Assembly (NCBI GenBank): GCA_028280845.1
Contig: JANQKZ010000015.1
Coordinates: 1-62,797 of the forward strand
DNA: 62,797 nucleotides
Source: Opitutales bacterium
GTDB lineage: Bacteria; Verrucomicrobiota; Verrucomicrobiia; Opitutales; JABSRG01
Direction: 5' to 3'
Within the stretch, counting starts at the first letter, position 1. Each line of letters begins with the position of its first letter. A program made the position numbers and the translations under genes. Of the stretch, positions 42,832 to 52,287 are shown piece by piece. The notes under the pieces are model-generated. The model searched no databases. It was not told where the DNA came from and saw only the letters and a list, made by a program, of their open reading frames with translations.

Positions 42832-43812
42832 TTATTCGAAATTTATCGCCTCCTTTGCCACTTCAACGATACGCGCCGGACTTGGGATGTAAGCCCGTTC
42901 CTGCTTGGCTAAGGGCATGGGGGTGTCGAAACCGGTTACTCGCTTAATGGGCGCGAAGAGGGACATGAGACCTTCTTCCGCTATATTGGCTGCAATTTCA
43001 GCCCCAAATCCCGCCGTGAGGGGGGCTTCCTGGACAATGACGGCGCGGCCGGTCTTTGCGACCGAGTTCAGGATACTCTCCATATCAAGTTGTTTAATCG
43101 TAGCTACATCGAGAACGGCGGCTGAAAGCCCTTCCTCCTCTAGGAGTTTGGCTGCCTGCAGAGTTTCGTGAACCATGGCGCCCCAGGTGATGAGCGTGAC
43201 GTCATCCCCTTCTTTCAGTTTAAAACAAACATCCAGCGGAAGGGCTTCCCCGTCATCCGGGACCTCTTGCCGGTTCATGCGGTAGAGGCGAGAAGGTTCG
43301 AGGAAGATCACGGGGTCCGGGTCTCGTATGGCGGCGAGAAGTAAGCCATAGGCACGGGCGGGCGACGAAGGGATGACCACTCGGATACCGGGGATATGGG
43401 CAAACATGGCTTCGGGCGATTCGGAGTGGTGTTCCGGGGCATGGATCCCACCGAAGCTGGGGGATCGCAGGACCATCGGGCAGGACAGCCGACCCCGGGT
43501 GCGATGGCGCATGCGGCCGGCATGGTTCAAAATATTGTCGATGTTGGAATACATGAAGCCGGAGAACTGAATTTCAGCGACCGGTTTCAAGCGTTGGCTG
43601 GCCATACCCACGGCCATCCCTCCAATCAATACCTCCGCCAGCGGGGTATCAACCACGCGTTCCTTGCCAAATGCTTTCTGGAGTCCATCGGTAGCCCGAA
43701 AGACCCCGCCATTGCAGCCAACATCCTCTCCTAAAATCACCACCTGGGGATCCGCCGCCATTTCATAGCGAAGGGCCTGAGCGATGGCTTCGACCATAGT
43801 AATCTCAGGCAT
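42832..43812 (-). CDS. 2-oxo acid dehydrogenase E1 beta subunit
   Basis: A 326-residue E1beta beginning MPEITMVEAIAQALRYEM. The ATG overlaps the stop of E1alpha (TAATG), which fixes the start; a longer frame to 43833 lies inside E1alpha. Recognisable segments are VVILGEDVGCNGGVFRATDGL, DTPLAEVLIGGMAVGMA, EIQFSGFMYSNIDNI and the C-terminal transketolase domain (DVTLITWGAMVHETLQAA, AVIVQEAPLTAGFGAEIAA). With E1alpha it forms the thiamine-diphosphate-dependent decarboxylase of a pyruvate or branched-chain 2-oxo acid complex. Confidence 0.9.
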   Translation of the reverse strand: MPEITMVEAIAQALRYEMAADPQVVILGEDVGCNGGVFRATDGLQKAFGKERVVDTPLAEVLIGGMAVGMASQRLKPVAEIQFSGFMYSNIDNILNHAGRMRHRTRGRLSCPMVLRSPSFGGIHAPEHHSESPEAMFAHIPGIRVVIPSSPARAYGLLLAAIRDPDPVIFLEPSRLYRMNRQEVPDDGEALPLDVCFKLKEGDDVTLITWGAMVHETLQAAKLLEEEGLSAAVLDVATIKQLDMESILNSVAKTGRAVIVQEAPLTAGFGAEIAANIAEEGLMSLFAPIKRVTGFDTPMPLAKQERAYIPSPARIVEVAKEAINFE

Positions 43813-45008
43813 TAGTGGGATCCTCCCTTCCATTTCAGGGCACGGTCCCGTTGCTTGTGGAGGGTTTTGGGCAAAGTCTCATAGAGATGATCGAAGAGAA
43901 GCTCGCCCGGGTTAGCCGGTTGGATATTAAGGTATTCCTGGACGGTTGTTTCGACCGCTTGCTTGGCTTCCTCCTGGAGCGCATTCTCTTTAGCCTCATC
44001 CCAGAGGCCACGATGCATCAGATATTTTTTAAAGCGACCGATAGGTTCGCGTCGCCAGGCCGCATCGACCTCCTCTTTATTGCGGTAGCGAGAGGAATCG
44101 TCGGCCGTGGTATGGTCATGTAAGCGGTACGACACGGCTTCAACCAGAATGGCGCCTTTCCCGTCCCGGGCGTGTTCCAAGGCCTGCTCCAAGGCATATC
44201 GGGTAGCGAGGATATCGTTGCCATCCACTTGAATGGTTTTGATGCCTGCCCCAATGCCTTTTTGGGCAAGGGTTCCGCAAGCGGTCTGGCCCTCAAGGGA
44301 GAGCGAAATGGCAAATCCGTTATTGGTGACGAGGTAGACCAGGGGAAGGTCCCAGACACCGGCCGCATTGATCCCTTCATAAAAATCGCCCTTTGAGGAA
44401 GCCCCGTCGCCGAGGGAACAGAGGGCCGCCTGTCCTTCACCTCTTAGTTTGAGGGCGTACCCCACGCCCACCGCATGGGTACAGTGGGCCCCAATGGTAA
44501 CCGTCATAGGGAAATCATTCACGCTGGGTCCGCTGAAATCCATTGAACGCTCATCTCCGCTCCAATAGGCGAGAATCGCACTCATGGCGATCCCCCGTCG
44601 GAAGAGGGCGGCTGGTTCACGGTAGCTGGGGAGGTAGACATCGTCAGGACGGAGGGCCCAGCCGAGGGCCACTCCGATCGCCTCCTGTCCCAGGGATGCC
44701 GCATAGGTGCCGAGCTGTCCCGTCCGCTGCAGGTTAACCGCCTTTAAATCAAAGGTTCGGTTGAAGACGAGATCACGATACATCTCAAGCAGCTCAGCCT
44801 CGTTATCGAGGTAAGTGGGACCACGCTGAACCAACTCACCGTCCTCATTTAAAAATTGAAGGTATTCGACTTGGAAGTGGGCAACGGTTTTGGTTTCCGT
44901 TCCAGAAGGGATGAAGGTCGACTTCAATTCCGACGTTTTTTCCATGGGGCGGGAGCTGTTGCGTGGTTCTTCAAGGTAATCGCTAGGATTGGGTTTATCT
45001 CGCAACAT
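43812..45008 (-). CDS. 2-oxo acid dehydrogenase E1 alpha subunit
   Basis: A 398-residue E1alpha, thiamine-diphosphate dependent. The cofactor motif GDG-x(n)-NN is seen in CSLGDGASSKGDFYEGINAA...LVYLVTNNGFAIS. The start region SYREPAALFRRGI and the YRLHDHTTADDSSRYR phosphorylation-loop equivalent favour the branched-chain/AceE-less pyruvate group. The N-terminus has an extra 45 residues before the core (VAHFQVEYLQFLNEDGELVQ is typical of bacterial BCKDH-like E1alpha). The ATG at 45008 is used; an in-frame ATG at 44945 is an alternative. A TTGACA at 45077-45082 (minus strand) could be a -35 box. Confidence 0.9.
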   Translation of the reverse strand: MLRDKPNPSDYLEEPRNSSRPMEKTSELKSTFIPSGTETKTVAHFQVEYLQFLNEDGELVQRGPTYLDNEAELLEMYRDLVFNRTFDLKAVNLQRTGQLGTYAASLGQEAIGVALGWALRPDDVYLPSYREPAALFRRGIAMSAILAYWSGDERSMDFSGPSVNDFPMTVTIGAHCTHAVGVGYALKLRGEGQAALCSLGDGASSKGDFYEGINAAGVWDLPLVYLVTNNGFAISLSLEGQTACGTLAQKGIGAGIKTIQVDGNDILATRYALEQALEHARDGKGAILVEAVSYRLHDHTTADDSSRYRNKEEVDAAWRREPIGRFKKYLMHRGLWDEAKENALQEEAKQAVETTVQEYLNIQPANPGELLFDHLYETLPKTLHKQRDRALKWKGGSH

Positions 45009-45107
45009 TGATGGGTGTTAATGGTTATTGAACTCCTGTTCCGCAAAAAATCAGTGGATGAGATAATGGCTGTTATTGTCAATATCTGACCAGAATAAAG
45101 TCCGTGT

Positions 45108-45716
45108 TCAGCTGGGGCGCTGCATTTCAAATTGATCTCGGGTGTGAACATATGCGGCACCGCCCATGCGTCCGACCGTCTGAAACCGGGACGGGTCGAG
45201 CTGTTGCTGATGGTCGAGGATGTCCCGGCTCAAATGGATGCGCTGGATAACACCTATCACCATGTTACCGGCCAGGGGGCCTTCCCCGATACGAATGATA
45301 TCATGAACACGGCACTCCAGGCTTGCGGGAGATTCTTTGAGCCGGGGGGGACGGACGGTTTCCGATTGAACCGGAGTCAGGCCATAAGCATCAAATTCGC
45401 TCTCCTCGTAGGGAAGCATGGAGGCGGTCTGGTTCATGATCTCCGCATTGGTTTCGGTCACAATATTAACAACAAATTGGGAAACTGCTTCCACATTGAC
45501 GAGTGTATCCTTCTTTCGTCCCTCCCGGTTATTGGCCGGGCAGAAGACAACGGCAGGCGGGCGGGCGGACACGCCGTTGAAAAAGCTATATGGAGCGAGA
45601 TTAGTTTTACCATTGACCGATACAGTGGAGACCCAGGCAATAGGTCGGGGGGTGATCAAATGAATGAGGAGGTGATACATATCCCGGGGGTCGATGGATT
45701 GGGGGTCAATAATCAT
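45108..45716 (-). CDS. Flavin reductase-like (FMN-binding split-barrel) protein
   Basis: A 202-residue protein of the flavin reductase-like domain family. The core motif RPIAWVSTVSVNGKTNLAPYSFFNGVSARPPAVVF is characteristic, followed by KDTLVNVEAVSQFVVNIV and the C-terminal GEGPLAGNMVIGVIQRIHL. It probably binds FMN and reduces flavin or acts as a flavin-dependent oxidoreductase in the cytosol. The ATG at 45716 (MIIDPQS) is chosen; the longer frame adds 33 residues outside the family. Confidence 0.85.
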   Translation of the reverse strand: MIIDPQSIDPRDMYHLLIHLITPRPIAWVSTVSVNGKTNLAPYSFFNGVSARPPAVVFCPANNREGRKKDTLVNVEAVSQFVVNIVTETNAEIMNQTASMLPYEESEFDAYGLTPVQSETVRPPRLKESPASLECRVHDIIRIGEGPLAGNMVIGVIQRIHLSRDILDHQQQLDPSRFQTVGRMGGAAYVHTRDQFEMQRPS

Positions 45717-45820
45717 AGCGATCAAGGTAGACCGAGCCGTAGATAAGGCGACGCCATTTTTCCTTGTCTTGAAATCCATTGACGCTGATTCCGGCACCCG
45801 CCTGAATAACCACACCTACT

Positions 45821-47002
45821 ATGGCCAAACCTGCAGTCTTTTTCTGTTATCCATGGGACCTGTATGATTACGGTGCAGACTTTGCACTGGACCAGATGGT
45901 CGAAGCCGGGGCGACGGGCGTGTCGGTTGGATTGAATTCAACCGGAGTGACTTCGCTCGCACCGATGAACCCGTTCCGGACAGTGTATTATGGTGAGGAG
46001 GGGGTCGTATTTTTTAAGCCCGACAAGGGAGCGTATACGTGGACGACGCTTTTCCCCAAAGTGAGCCGTGAGGTCGATGACCCGGAATATCTATTGTTTT
46101 TGACCGACCTGATCCGTTCTCGAGAATTGAAGTTTGGGGCCTGGGTAAACTACGCCTTCAATTCTCACCTTGCGCTTTCGCACCAGAAGTCGGCCAAGGT
46201 GGATGTATTTGGCAATTCGCACAGCGCTCAGCTATCCCCATCGGACCGCGACTTCCGGCTGTATTCAACCGGGATCACGGAGGATATCTTTGAGCAGGTG
46301 AAACCGAACGAGCTCGTTATTCAGGGGCTCAGTTATTTTCGGTGGGATTATGGGTTTCGTGACAAGGAAGTGCTGTTGAATCTCTCGCCGATTCAAGAAT
46401 TCCTGCTCTCGCTTGATTTTTCGGAGGGAACCATGTCGATGGCAAAGAAATCCGGCCTGTTACCGGAGGACCTCCGCAACGCAGTCATTGACTTGCTGCG
46501 CGAATCGTTGATTCAGGACCCGTCGGAGACGGAAATGAATACCGTGATCGATGCTGCTTTTGTCGACACCCTCTTTGATGGGGCAATAAGCCGTTATCTG
46601 AGTGTGCAGGAAGCCGCCGCCAGCCTCTTGTTTGAAGATGTGGCCCGGGTGGCCAAGGCGGCGGGAGGCAAAGTGGCTACGGTTGGTCCCTTTTCCCAAA
46701 TTGAAAATGGCCTCGATATATTCCGGATTAAAAAGTCAATCGACCGCTTGATTGTGAAATTTCCGGATGACCGCGAGGAGCTGAAAGCGATGGTTACTCA
46801 AATGCGGAAGGACCTGCGTCCGACAATCGAGCTCATTGCACGGGTCACCCCTCCCGAGTTTGAGTCCCGGATCTCCCTGCAGTCGACCTTGGCCCTGCTG
46901 GATGAAGCTGGGATTGATGGGTATTTCTTCTATAATTTTGGGTTGATGCGCCCCGAACACCTGCAGTGGTTGAAGGAATTAAAACCCTATTGGCAAGGTT
47001 AG
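45821..47002 (+). CDS. Hypothetical, TIM-barrel-like protein
   Basis: A 393-residue soluble protein not assignable to a family. The beginning (AVFFCYPWDLYDYGADFALDQMVEAGATGVSVGL) and the end (LLDEAGIDGYFFYNFGLMRPEHLQWLKELK) resemble the first and last strands of a TIM-barrel glycoside hydrolase. The middle has an aromatic-rich pattern (QGLSYFRWDYGF) and a helical insert around 240-275. Without a signal peptide it would be cytosolic. Its neighbours on both sides point away from any sugar pathway. It is divergent from the flavin reductase gene, with 105 bases between. The fold call is inference. Confidence 0.55.
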   Translation: MAKPAVFFCYPWDLYDYGADFALDQMVEAGATGVSVGLNSTGVTSLAPMNPFRTVYYGEEGVVFFKPDKGAYTWTTLFPKVSREVDDPEYLLFLTDLIRSRELKFGAWVNYAFNSHLALSHQKSAKVDVFGNSHSAQLSPSDRDFRLYSTGITEDIFEQVKPNELVIQGLSYFRWDYGFRDKEVLLNLSPIQEFLLSLDFSEGTMSMAKKSGLLPEDLRNAVIDLLRESLIQDPSETEMNTVIDAAFVDTLFDGAISRYLSVQEAAASLLFEDVARVAKAAGGKVATVGPFSQIENGLDIFRIKKSIDRLIVKFPDDREELKAMVTQMRKDLRPTIELIARVTPPEFESRISLQSTLALLDEAGIDGYFFYNFGLMRPEHLQWLKELKPYWQG

Positions 47003-47058
47003 CCGGTTGATTTTCTTTGGATTGGGTCGCTTGCCGGCCAGACTCCAGCCACTCGTCC

Positions 47059-50000
47059 CTATGATTTTGAACCGGGTTGCTCCGCCTTTGCATGCATGTA
47101 AAAAAGGATTGGCACGGCCATCCGGCTGATCAGGAGACTGGCAATTTCACCGGCCATGAGAGCAATGGCCAGGCCCTGAAAGATCGGGTCGGCGAGGATA
47201 ACTGCGGCAGCCACGACAACGGCGAGCGCGGTCAAGAGCATGGGGCGGAATCGGATCGCTCCGGCATCGACCACAGCCTGATCAAGCGGCGATCCCTCCC
47301 GGAGACGGAGTTGGATGAAATCGACCAAGATGATGGAATTTCGTACGACAATGCCTGCCCCCGCCATGAAACCAATCATCGAGGTGGCGGTGAAGAAGGC
47401 CCCCATAGCTCCGTGAGCGGGAAGGATTCCAATGAGGGAGAAGGGAATGGCCGCCATGACGATGAAGGGGATGACAAAGCTCTTAAACCAGCCTACCATC
47501 AGCATGTAGATGAGGACCAGGACGGCGATAAATGCAAGGCCGAGATCACGGAACACCTCGATCGTGATATGCCACTCTCCGTCCCACTTAATGGCGGGTT
47601 TCAACGGGTCGGAGGGGAGGGAGGCATTGTAGATATCGACGCCCCCCGATTCTCCGCCGAAGTCGCCAGCTTGCAGCTCCCTCAGCTTTTGGTTCATTGC
47701 AAGGATGGCATAGGCGGGGCTTTCAGCGACGCCTGCAACATCTGCTGTAACATAGACTACCGGTTGGAGGTTTTTATGATACAGGTTTTGTTCCGATTGT
47801 TTGTAGACCGGTTCGACCAATTCACGCAGTTGGACCAACGCGTCTTGTTCAGATCGCATTTGCAGGGAAAGAATGTCTTCCGGGTGGCCCCGATAGGCTT
47901 GGGGGAGTTCAAGAAACAGGAGGACATCCTCCCGCTCTTGTGGATCGTGCAGGAGTGAAACCGGCTGTCCATTCACCGCTTGTTCGATAAGTTCCTGAAT
48001 ATCCCGGGTCCGCAAGCCATGGAAAGCCGCTTTCTCCTTATCCACTTCAAAACGCACGACCTGCTGGGGATGCTCGACATACCAGTCGATATCAACCACG
48101 CCTTCCGTATTTTCAAAAACTGACTTTACGGCTTTGGCCAGGCGGAGTCGATCTTCGTTTGTGGGGCCATAGACCTCGGCGACCAGGGTTTGCAATACAG
48201 GGGGGCCGGGAGGTACTTCGGCTATAGCAATGGCTGCCCCATGTTGTTCAGCTATCTCCGCCACGAGCGGGCGAATGCGTAAGGCAATATCGTGCGATTG
48301 TTCGGAGCGATGGTGTTTAGCGACCAGGTTGACCTGGATGTCTGCCATGTGATCACCCTGTCGCATAAAGTAATGGCGCACCAGTCCGTTGAAGTTAAAC
48401 GGAGCAGCAGTTCCGGCATAGATCTGGAAATTCCGAACCTCAGGCTCGTACTGAATGGCGCGAGCCATCTCGGACGCCACCTGGGTGGTGGTTTCCAGGC
48501 TGGTTCCCTCAGGCATATCGAGAATAATCTGAAACTCACTCTTATTATCAAAAGGCAGCATCTTTACCTTTACCCAGCCTGTGGCGACCAGAGCCATGCT
48601 TGTCAGAAGCATCATGACAATACTCACGAGGAAAACCCAACGGGCGGCCACGCGATGAATCATCATGTCCATAAAGCGCCGGTAGAGGCGGGTAAACCAG
48701 TCCTCTTTCGCTCCGCTATCCCCGTTGTGATGCCGGGTCGCCGAGCGGTCACGCTTCCAGTATAACAGGCGCACTGCGGCCCAGGGGGTTACGATGAAGG
48801 CGACCAGTAAGGAGAAGACCATGGCCGCGCTGGCGCCAACGGGGATCGGACGCATGTAGGGCCCCATCAATCCTCCAACAAAGGCCATCGGTAGGATGGC
48901 AGCAATAACCGCCCAAGTCGCAAGCACCGTGGGATTGCCGACCTCTGCCACGGATTCAATAGCGATTTGAACGAGGCTCTTTCGCTGGCTCCCGGGCAGG
49001 TTGACATGGCGAACCATGTTTTCCACCACGACGATGGCATCATCGACGAGGATCCCGATGGAAAAGATCAAGGCAAAGAGGGTAATCCGATTCAGGGTGT
49101 ACCCGTATAAGTAAAAGACGGCCAAGGTCAGGCCGAGGGTGGCCGGGATAGCCAAGAGCACGACGAGGGATTCTCGCCAGCCAAGAAAGAACATGATCAG
49201 GAAGGCGACGCTGAACACGGCGATGCCCATATGGAGCAGCAGCTCATTGGATTTCTCGGCCGCCGTTTCCCCGTAGTCCCGGGTCACGGTCACCTCGATC
49301 TGGTTTGGAATGATGATCCCGCGCAGGTCCTCTATTTTTTCCATGACCTGGTTGACGACGCTGATGGCGTTGGCCCCAGGCCGCTTGGCAATACTCAACG
49401 TAACGGCCGGTTCCAGTCGGCCTCCGCCGCCTGAGCCAAAAAAGACATAATTGTCCGGCTCTTCGGGTCCGTCCAGAATGGTAGCCACATCTTTCAGATA
49501 AACCGGCCGTTCTTCAAAGATCCCCACCACGAGATTGGCCACCGCCTCGGTATCCGGGAAAAAGGAACCTGTTTCCACGATCCACTCCTCATTTCCGCTC
49601 GTTATCCGCCCTGCACGAGATTCCCGGTTACTGTCATCCAGAATAGTCCCCAGGTCGCTCAGGGCGAGCTTACGGGAGGCCAGTCGAATAGGATCCACCT
49701 GAATGCGGATTTGTCGCCGAGTGCCACCAATGATGGTCGTTTCCGCCACATTGGGAACCTGTTTGATGTAGTCTTCAACTTGCGCAGCGAGTCGGCGGAG
49801 ATTGAAATGGTCCTGCTCCTGGCCATGGAAGGTAAGGGCGAGGATGGGGACATCATCGATTGATCGTGGTTTGACCAGGGGTTGAGTGACCCCGAGAGGA
49901 ATACGATCAAAATTGGTCTGGAGCTTCTGATTGAGGAGAACGAGGGCCTCTTCCATGTCAGTTCCCACGAAAAAGCGGACTACGGCCAGACTCGCCCCCG

Positions 50001-50295
50001 GTGAAGAGGTGGAGTAGATATATTCTACACCAGGAATTTCCCAGAGGAGTTTTTCCATCGGACGCGTCACGCGTTGTTCGACTTCCTCGGTGCTGGACCC
50101 GGGCATCTGTACCAAAACATCGATCATTGGCACCTTGATCTGCGGTTCCTCTTCCCGAGGCAGCATCAGGGTAGCAGCGGTCCCCACTAGAATGGACCCG
50201 AATATGATGATTGGAGTCAGCTTGGAATCGACAAACCAGGCGGCCAGGGTTCCTGCGAATCCCCGATTATTTGTACGCGAGATACTCATGGCCAT
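47059..50295 (-). CDS. RND efflux permease (AcrB/CusA type)
   Basis: A 1078-residue inner-membrane RND pump with 12 helices in two halves and two large periplasmic loops. TM4 carries the paired proton-relay aspartates in [14 protein letters not shown]. The porter region shows [19 protein letters not shown] and [11 protein letters not shown], and the final helices end in [11 protein letters not shown]. It works with the adaptor gene that overlaps it by one base (TAATG). No outer-membrane TolC-type factor is in the window. The ArsR repressor and DUF2892 gene suggest a reactive sulfur, metal or oxidant-linked regulon rather than a drug response. Confidence 0.9.
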   Translation of the reverse strand: MAMSISRTNNRGFAGTLAAWFVDSKLTPIIIFGSILVGTAATLMLPREEEPQIKVPMIDVLVQMPGSSTEEVEQRVTRPMEKLLWEIPGVEYIYSTSSPGASLAVVRFFVGTDMEEALVLLNQKLQTNFDRIPLGVTQPLVKPRSIDDVPILALTFHGQEQDHFNLRRLAAQVEDYIKQVPNVAETTIIGGTRRQIRIQVDPIRLASRKLALSDLGTILDDSNRESRAGRITSGNEEWIVETGSFFPDTEAVANLVVGIFEERPVYLKDVATILDGPEEPDNYVFFGSGGGGRLEPAVTLSIAKRPGANAISVVNQVMEKIEDLRGIIIPNQIEVTVTRDYGETAAEKSNELLLHMGIAVFSVAFLIMFFLGWRESLVVLLAIPATLGLTLAVFYLYGYTLNRITLFALIFSIGILVDDAIVVVENMVRHVNLPGSQRKSLVQIAIESVAEVGNPTVLATWAVIAAILPMAFVGGLMGPYMRPIPVGASAAMVFSLLVAFIVTPWAAVRLLYWKRDRSATRHHNGDSGAKEDWFTRLYRRFMDMMIHRVAARWVFLVSIVMMLLTSMALVATGWVKVKMLPFDNKSEFQIILDMPEGTSLETTTQVASEMARAIQYEPEVRNFQIYAGTAAPFNFNGLVRHYFMRQGDHMADIQVNLVAKHHRSEQSHDIALRIRPLVAEIAEQHGAAIAIAEVPPGPPVLQTLVAEVYGPTNEDRLRLAKAVKSVFENTEGVVDIDWYVEHPQQVVRFEVDKEKAAFHGLRTRDIQELIEQAVNGQPVSLLHDPQEREDVLLFLELPQAYRGHPEDILSLQMRSEQDALVQLRELVEPVYKQSEQNLYHKNLQPVVYVTADVAGVAESPAYAILAMNQKLRELQAGDFGGESGGVDIYNASLPSDPLKPAIKWDGEWHITIEVFRDLGLAFIAVLVLIYMLMVGWFKSFVIPFIVMAAIPFSLIGILPAHGAMGAFFTATSMIGFMAGAGIVVRNSIILVDFIQLRLREGSPLDQAVVDAGAIRFRPMLLTALAVVVAAAVILADPIFQGLAIALMAGEIASLLISRMAVPILFYMHAKAEQPGSKS

Positions 50296-51335
50296 TACCA
50301 GATTACACGTTGCCCGTCGTCGAGTTGGTCGAGCCCGTCGGTGATCACGGCTTCACCTGGTTCAAGGCCGGATAAGACCTCTATACGAACTCCCTGCCTC
50401 CTGCCGGTTTTGATCAGGCGTAAATGAGCCCGGCGCTCGGCCTCACCCTGAATGACAAAGACAAATTCCAGCTGCCCCCGCTTGATGACTGATTCCTGAG
50501 GAACTGTCAGCATGCTGGACCCTTCTACGGGAATTAGCATCCGTCCGAACTGTCCGGTCTGCACCCCGGTTTCCGGAGCGATCGCCAGCTTAACGAGAAC
50601 CGTGCGGCTGGTTGGATCTGCGAGAGGTGAGATTTCGCTGACTTCGGTTTCGATCTCTTTTCCCAGGGTTTCCATCCTGACGGAAAATGTATCCCCGATT
50701 TGGATACCTTTGGCCAGGCTTTCCGGAACCTTGACTTCCAGGCGAAATACGCGGGGGTCGAACATCGAGAGGAGATTTCGTCCCGGGGCAGCCAGATCCC
50801 CGACTTCCACCATTTTTTCGGAAACGATCCCGCTAAAGGGGGCGGTGATGGTCGTATAATCCAAAAAGGTCTCGGCTTCCAGAAGGGCGGCGTTTGCCGA
50901 ATTGAGTGCAGATAAGGCGGTGTCGTATTCTCTCTGGCTGATCGCATCATTTTTTATCAGGCGGTTTACGCGGTTAAAATCGAGTTCAGCCTGCTGTTTC
51001 TTCGCTTTGGCCCGTTCCACCCGGGCTTTCATTTCATCTGCCTTTAAGGTGAGGAGAAGTTCTCCCTTGTCGACCCTCGATCCTGGAACTACCGCCAGGG
51101 ATTCTACCTGTCCCTGAATCTTGGCCGAAATGACGGTTTCATTTTCAGAGCGAACGGTTCCCGGGATTTCCTGAGTGCGCAGTCCCATCATGGTTTCCGC
51201 GCGAACACCGGATACCTGAACCGGCGGGCGCACATCTTTCTGCCGGGGGTGGGGTTCATGGTCTTTTGAACAGGAAGTTACCCCCCCTGCCAGGAGGATG
51301 ACTAATAAAGCTTTGGTATGGCGTTTCATGGACAT
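50295..51335 (-). CDS. RND efflux periplasmic adaptor (membrane-fusion lipoprotein)
   Basis: A 346-residue membrane-fusion protein with a lipobox (LLAGGVTSC, Cys22). The biotinyl-lipoyl-like strands ([30 protein letters not shown]) flank a coiled-coil hairpin ([21 protein letters not shown]...[16 protein letters not shown]). The beta-barrel and membrane-proximal domains follow ([19 protein letters not shown], and [20 protein letters not shown]). It links the RND permease to an outer-membrane channel. Start ATG 51335; 13 bases separate it from the DUF2892 gene stop. Confidence 0.9.
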   Translation of the reverse strand: MSMKRHTKALLVILLAGGVTSCSKDHEPHPRQKDVRPPVQVSGVRAETMMGLRTQEIPGTVRSENETVISAKIQGQVESLAVVPGSRVDKGELLLTLKADEMKARVERAKAKKQQAELDFNRVNRLIKNDAISQREYDTALSALNSANAALLEAETFLDYTTITAPFSGIVSEKMVEVGDLAAPGRNLLSMFDPRVFRLEVKVPESLAKGIQIGDTFSVRMETLGKEIETEVSEISPLADPTSRTVLVKLAIAPETGVQTGQFGRMLIPVEGSSMLTVPQESVIKRGQLEFVFVIQGEAERRAHLRLIKTGRRQGVRIEVLSGLEPGEAVITDGLDQLDDGQRVIW

Positions 51336-51348
51336 GATGATTGGTGGC

Positions 51349-51549
51349 TCAGGCCTGTTCCGGTTCGCAGATTCCAGTCTTTCTCATGAACCATGAGGGA
51401 GGGCAGAAGCCCGTGAACTGAGACTGGATCATGTTCAGTCCAATAAAGCCGGTGAACGCGATAAACCAGGGAGAGACCAAGACGCTTAGCATCGCGCTGA
51501 GCGACACCATGAAGCCTGCGAATACAAATACCTTTTCGTGACATTTCAT
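51349..51549 (-). CDS. DUF2892 (YgaP-type) membrane protein
   Basis: A 66-residue protein with two hydrophobic segments and the DUF2892 signature: FAGFMVSLSAMLSVLVSPWF, then GFIGLNMIQSQFTGFCPPSW, with the conserved Cys and the KTG motif after it. In sulfur-linked operons this domain follows a rhodanese (YgaP); here it stands alone. It is the first gene of the efflux operon, transcribed divergently from the ArsR repressor, with 83 bases between. An overlapping frame at 51326-51544 is a shadow of this one. Confidence 0.8.
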   Translation of the reverse strand: MKCHEKVFVFAGFMVSLSAMLSVLVSPWFIAFTGFIGLNMIQSQFTGFCPPSWFMRKTGICEPEQA

Positions 51550-51585
51550 AAGGATGAATGGGATAAAGATTTTACTTGCCTTTTC

Positions 51586-51622
51586 ATTAATATATGAGTA
51601 TATAGTTATATAATATATAAAT
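51586..51622. promoter_or_regulatory. AT-rich imperfect palindrome, candidate ArsR operator
   Basis: This 37-base stretch (ATTAATATATGAGTATATAG followed by TTATATAATATATAAAT) is almost pure A/T and roughly symmetric about its centre. It lies between the divergent DUF2892 operon and the arsR gene, 11 bases before the repressor's ATG. Winged-helix ArsR repressors usually bind such AT-rich dyads over their own promoters. Confidence 0.5.
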
Positions 51623-51632
51623 TTGTCAACCT

Positions 51633-51983
51633 ATGAAATCAAACAAGCAAAGTCAGTTGGCCAGAGACCTTAAATCGGATGCTTTCATCGTGAAGGTCGC
51701 GGAACGGTTTAAGATGTTGGGCGAACCGATGCGGTTGAAATTGATTCAATCCCTGATGTCGGGCGAACGGACCGTGGGGGAATTGGTTCAATCCACGGGA
51801 GCGGCGCAGGCCAACGTTTCCCGCCATCTCAACCACCTGACTCAGGTGGGTCTATTGGGGCGCCGCAAAGCCGGACTTCATGTATACTATCACATTGAAG
51901 ATGAGAGTATATATGGTTTATGTGAGCTGGTCTGCGGAAGTGTGAGGGCACAGGCCAAGGCTGAGCTGGAGGCTTTGAACTAG
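51633..51983 (+). CDS. ArsR/SmtB-family transcriptional repressor
   Basis: A 116-residue winged-helix protein: FKMLGEPMRLKLIQSLMSGE starts the DNA-binding domain and TGAAQANVSRHLNHLTQVGLLGRRKAGLHVYYHI is the recognition helix and wing. The family detaches from DNA on binding metal or oxidation of Cys. The thiols Cys in GLCELVCGSV near the C-terminus could do this. The other Cys used by sulfur-sensing BigR/SqrR types, near the N-terminus, is absent. It is divergent from the RND operon and presumably represses it. Repeat copy 1 begins 3 bases after its stop codon. Confidence 0.88.
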   Translation: MKSNKQSQLARDLKSDAFIVKVAERFKMLGEPMRLKLIQSLMSGERTVGELVQSTGAAQANVSRHLNHLTQVGLLGRRKAGLHVYYHIEDESIYGLCELVCGSVRAQAKAELEALN

Positions 51984-51986
51984 CTG

Positions 51987-52038
51987 GCTGATAGGAATTT
52001 GCTTTTTAGCGGCGTCAGCCGCCGAGGTGGGGGTTGTA
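51987..52038 (+). repeat. Hairpin repeat family, copy 1
   Basis: The family reads GCTGATAGGAATTTGC, TTTTTAG, a stem-loop, then GAGGTGGGGGTTGTA. In this copy the stem is GCGGC-GTCA-GCCGC. It starts directly behind the arsR stop and marks the left border of the carbohydrate region, downstream of the GH106 gene (minus strand). Confidence 0.88.
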
Positions 52039-52287
52039 TGGGTGAGTGGGGTCCCCTCATGCAAATCCTGGTCACTCCGGGACTCTAAGACACCCAGGGT
52101 TTTCTCGATCACGAAGATCTGGCGAGCGTGTTCGGTTTGTTGGAGAGTTTGGGATTTTCCGCGGTCAGCTTCAGTTTCTGCTGCGTTCTGAGAGCTGGAT
52201 TTTGCGGTAAAACACTATGCCACTATCTGGCGAATCACCGAGTGTACTCGGGCTCGGTATGGGTCCGCTTCGCTGCCACTATGGGTT
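52039..52287. other. Unexplained spacer downstream of the GH106 gene
   Basis: About 250 bases between repeat copy 1 and the GH106 stop codon. A partial frame without stops (GAAGATCTGGCG onward, 52108-52215) could be a coding remnant but matches nothing recognised. A near repeat of CACTATG occurs at 52208 and 52276. Confidence 0.3.
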
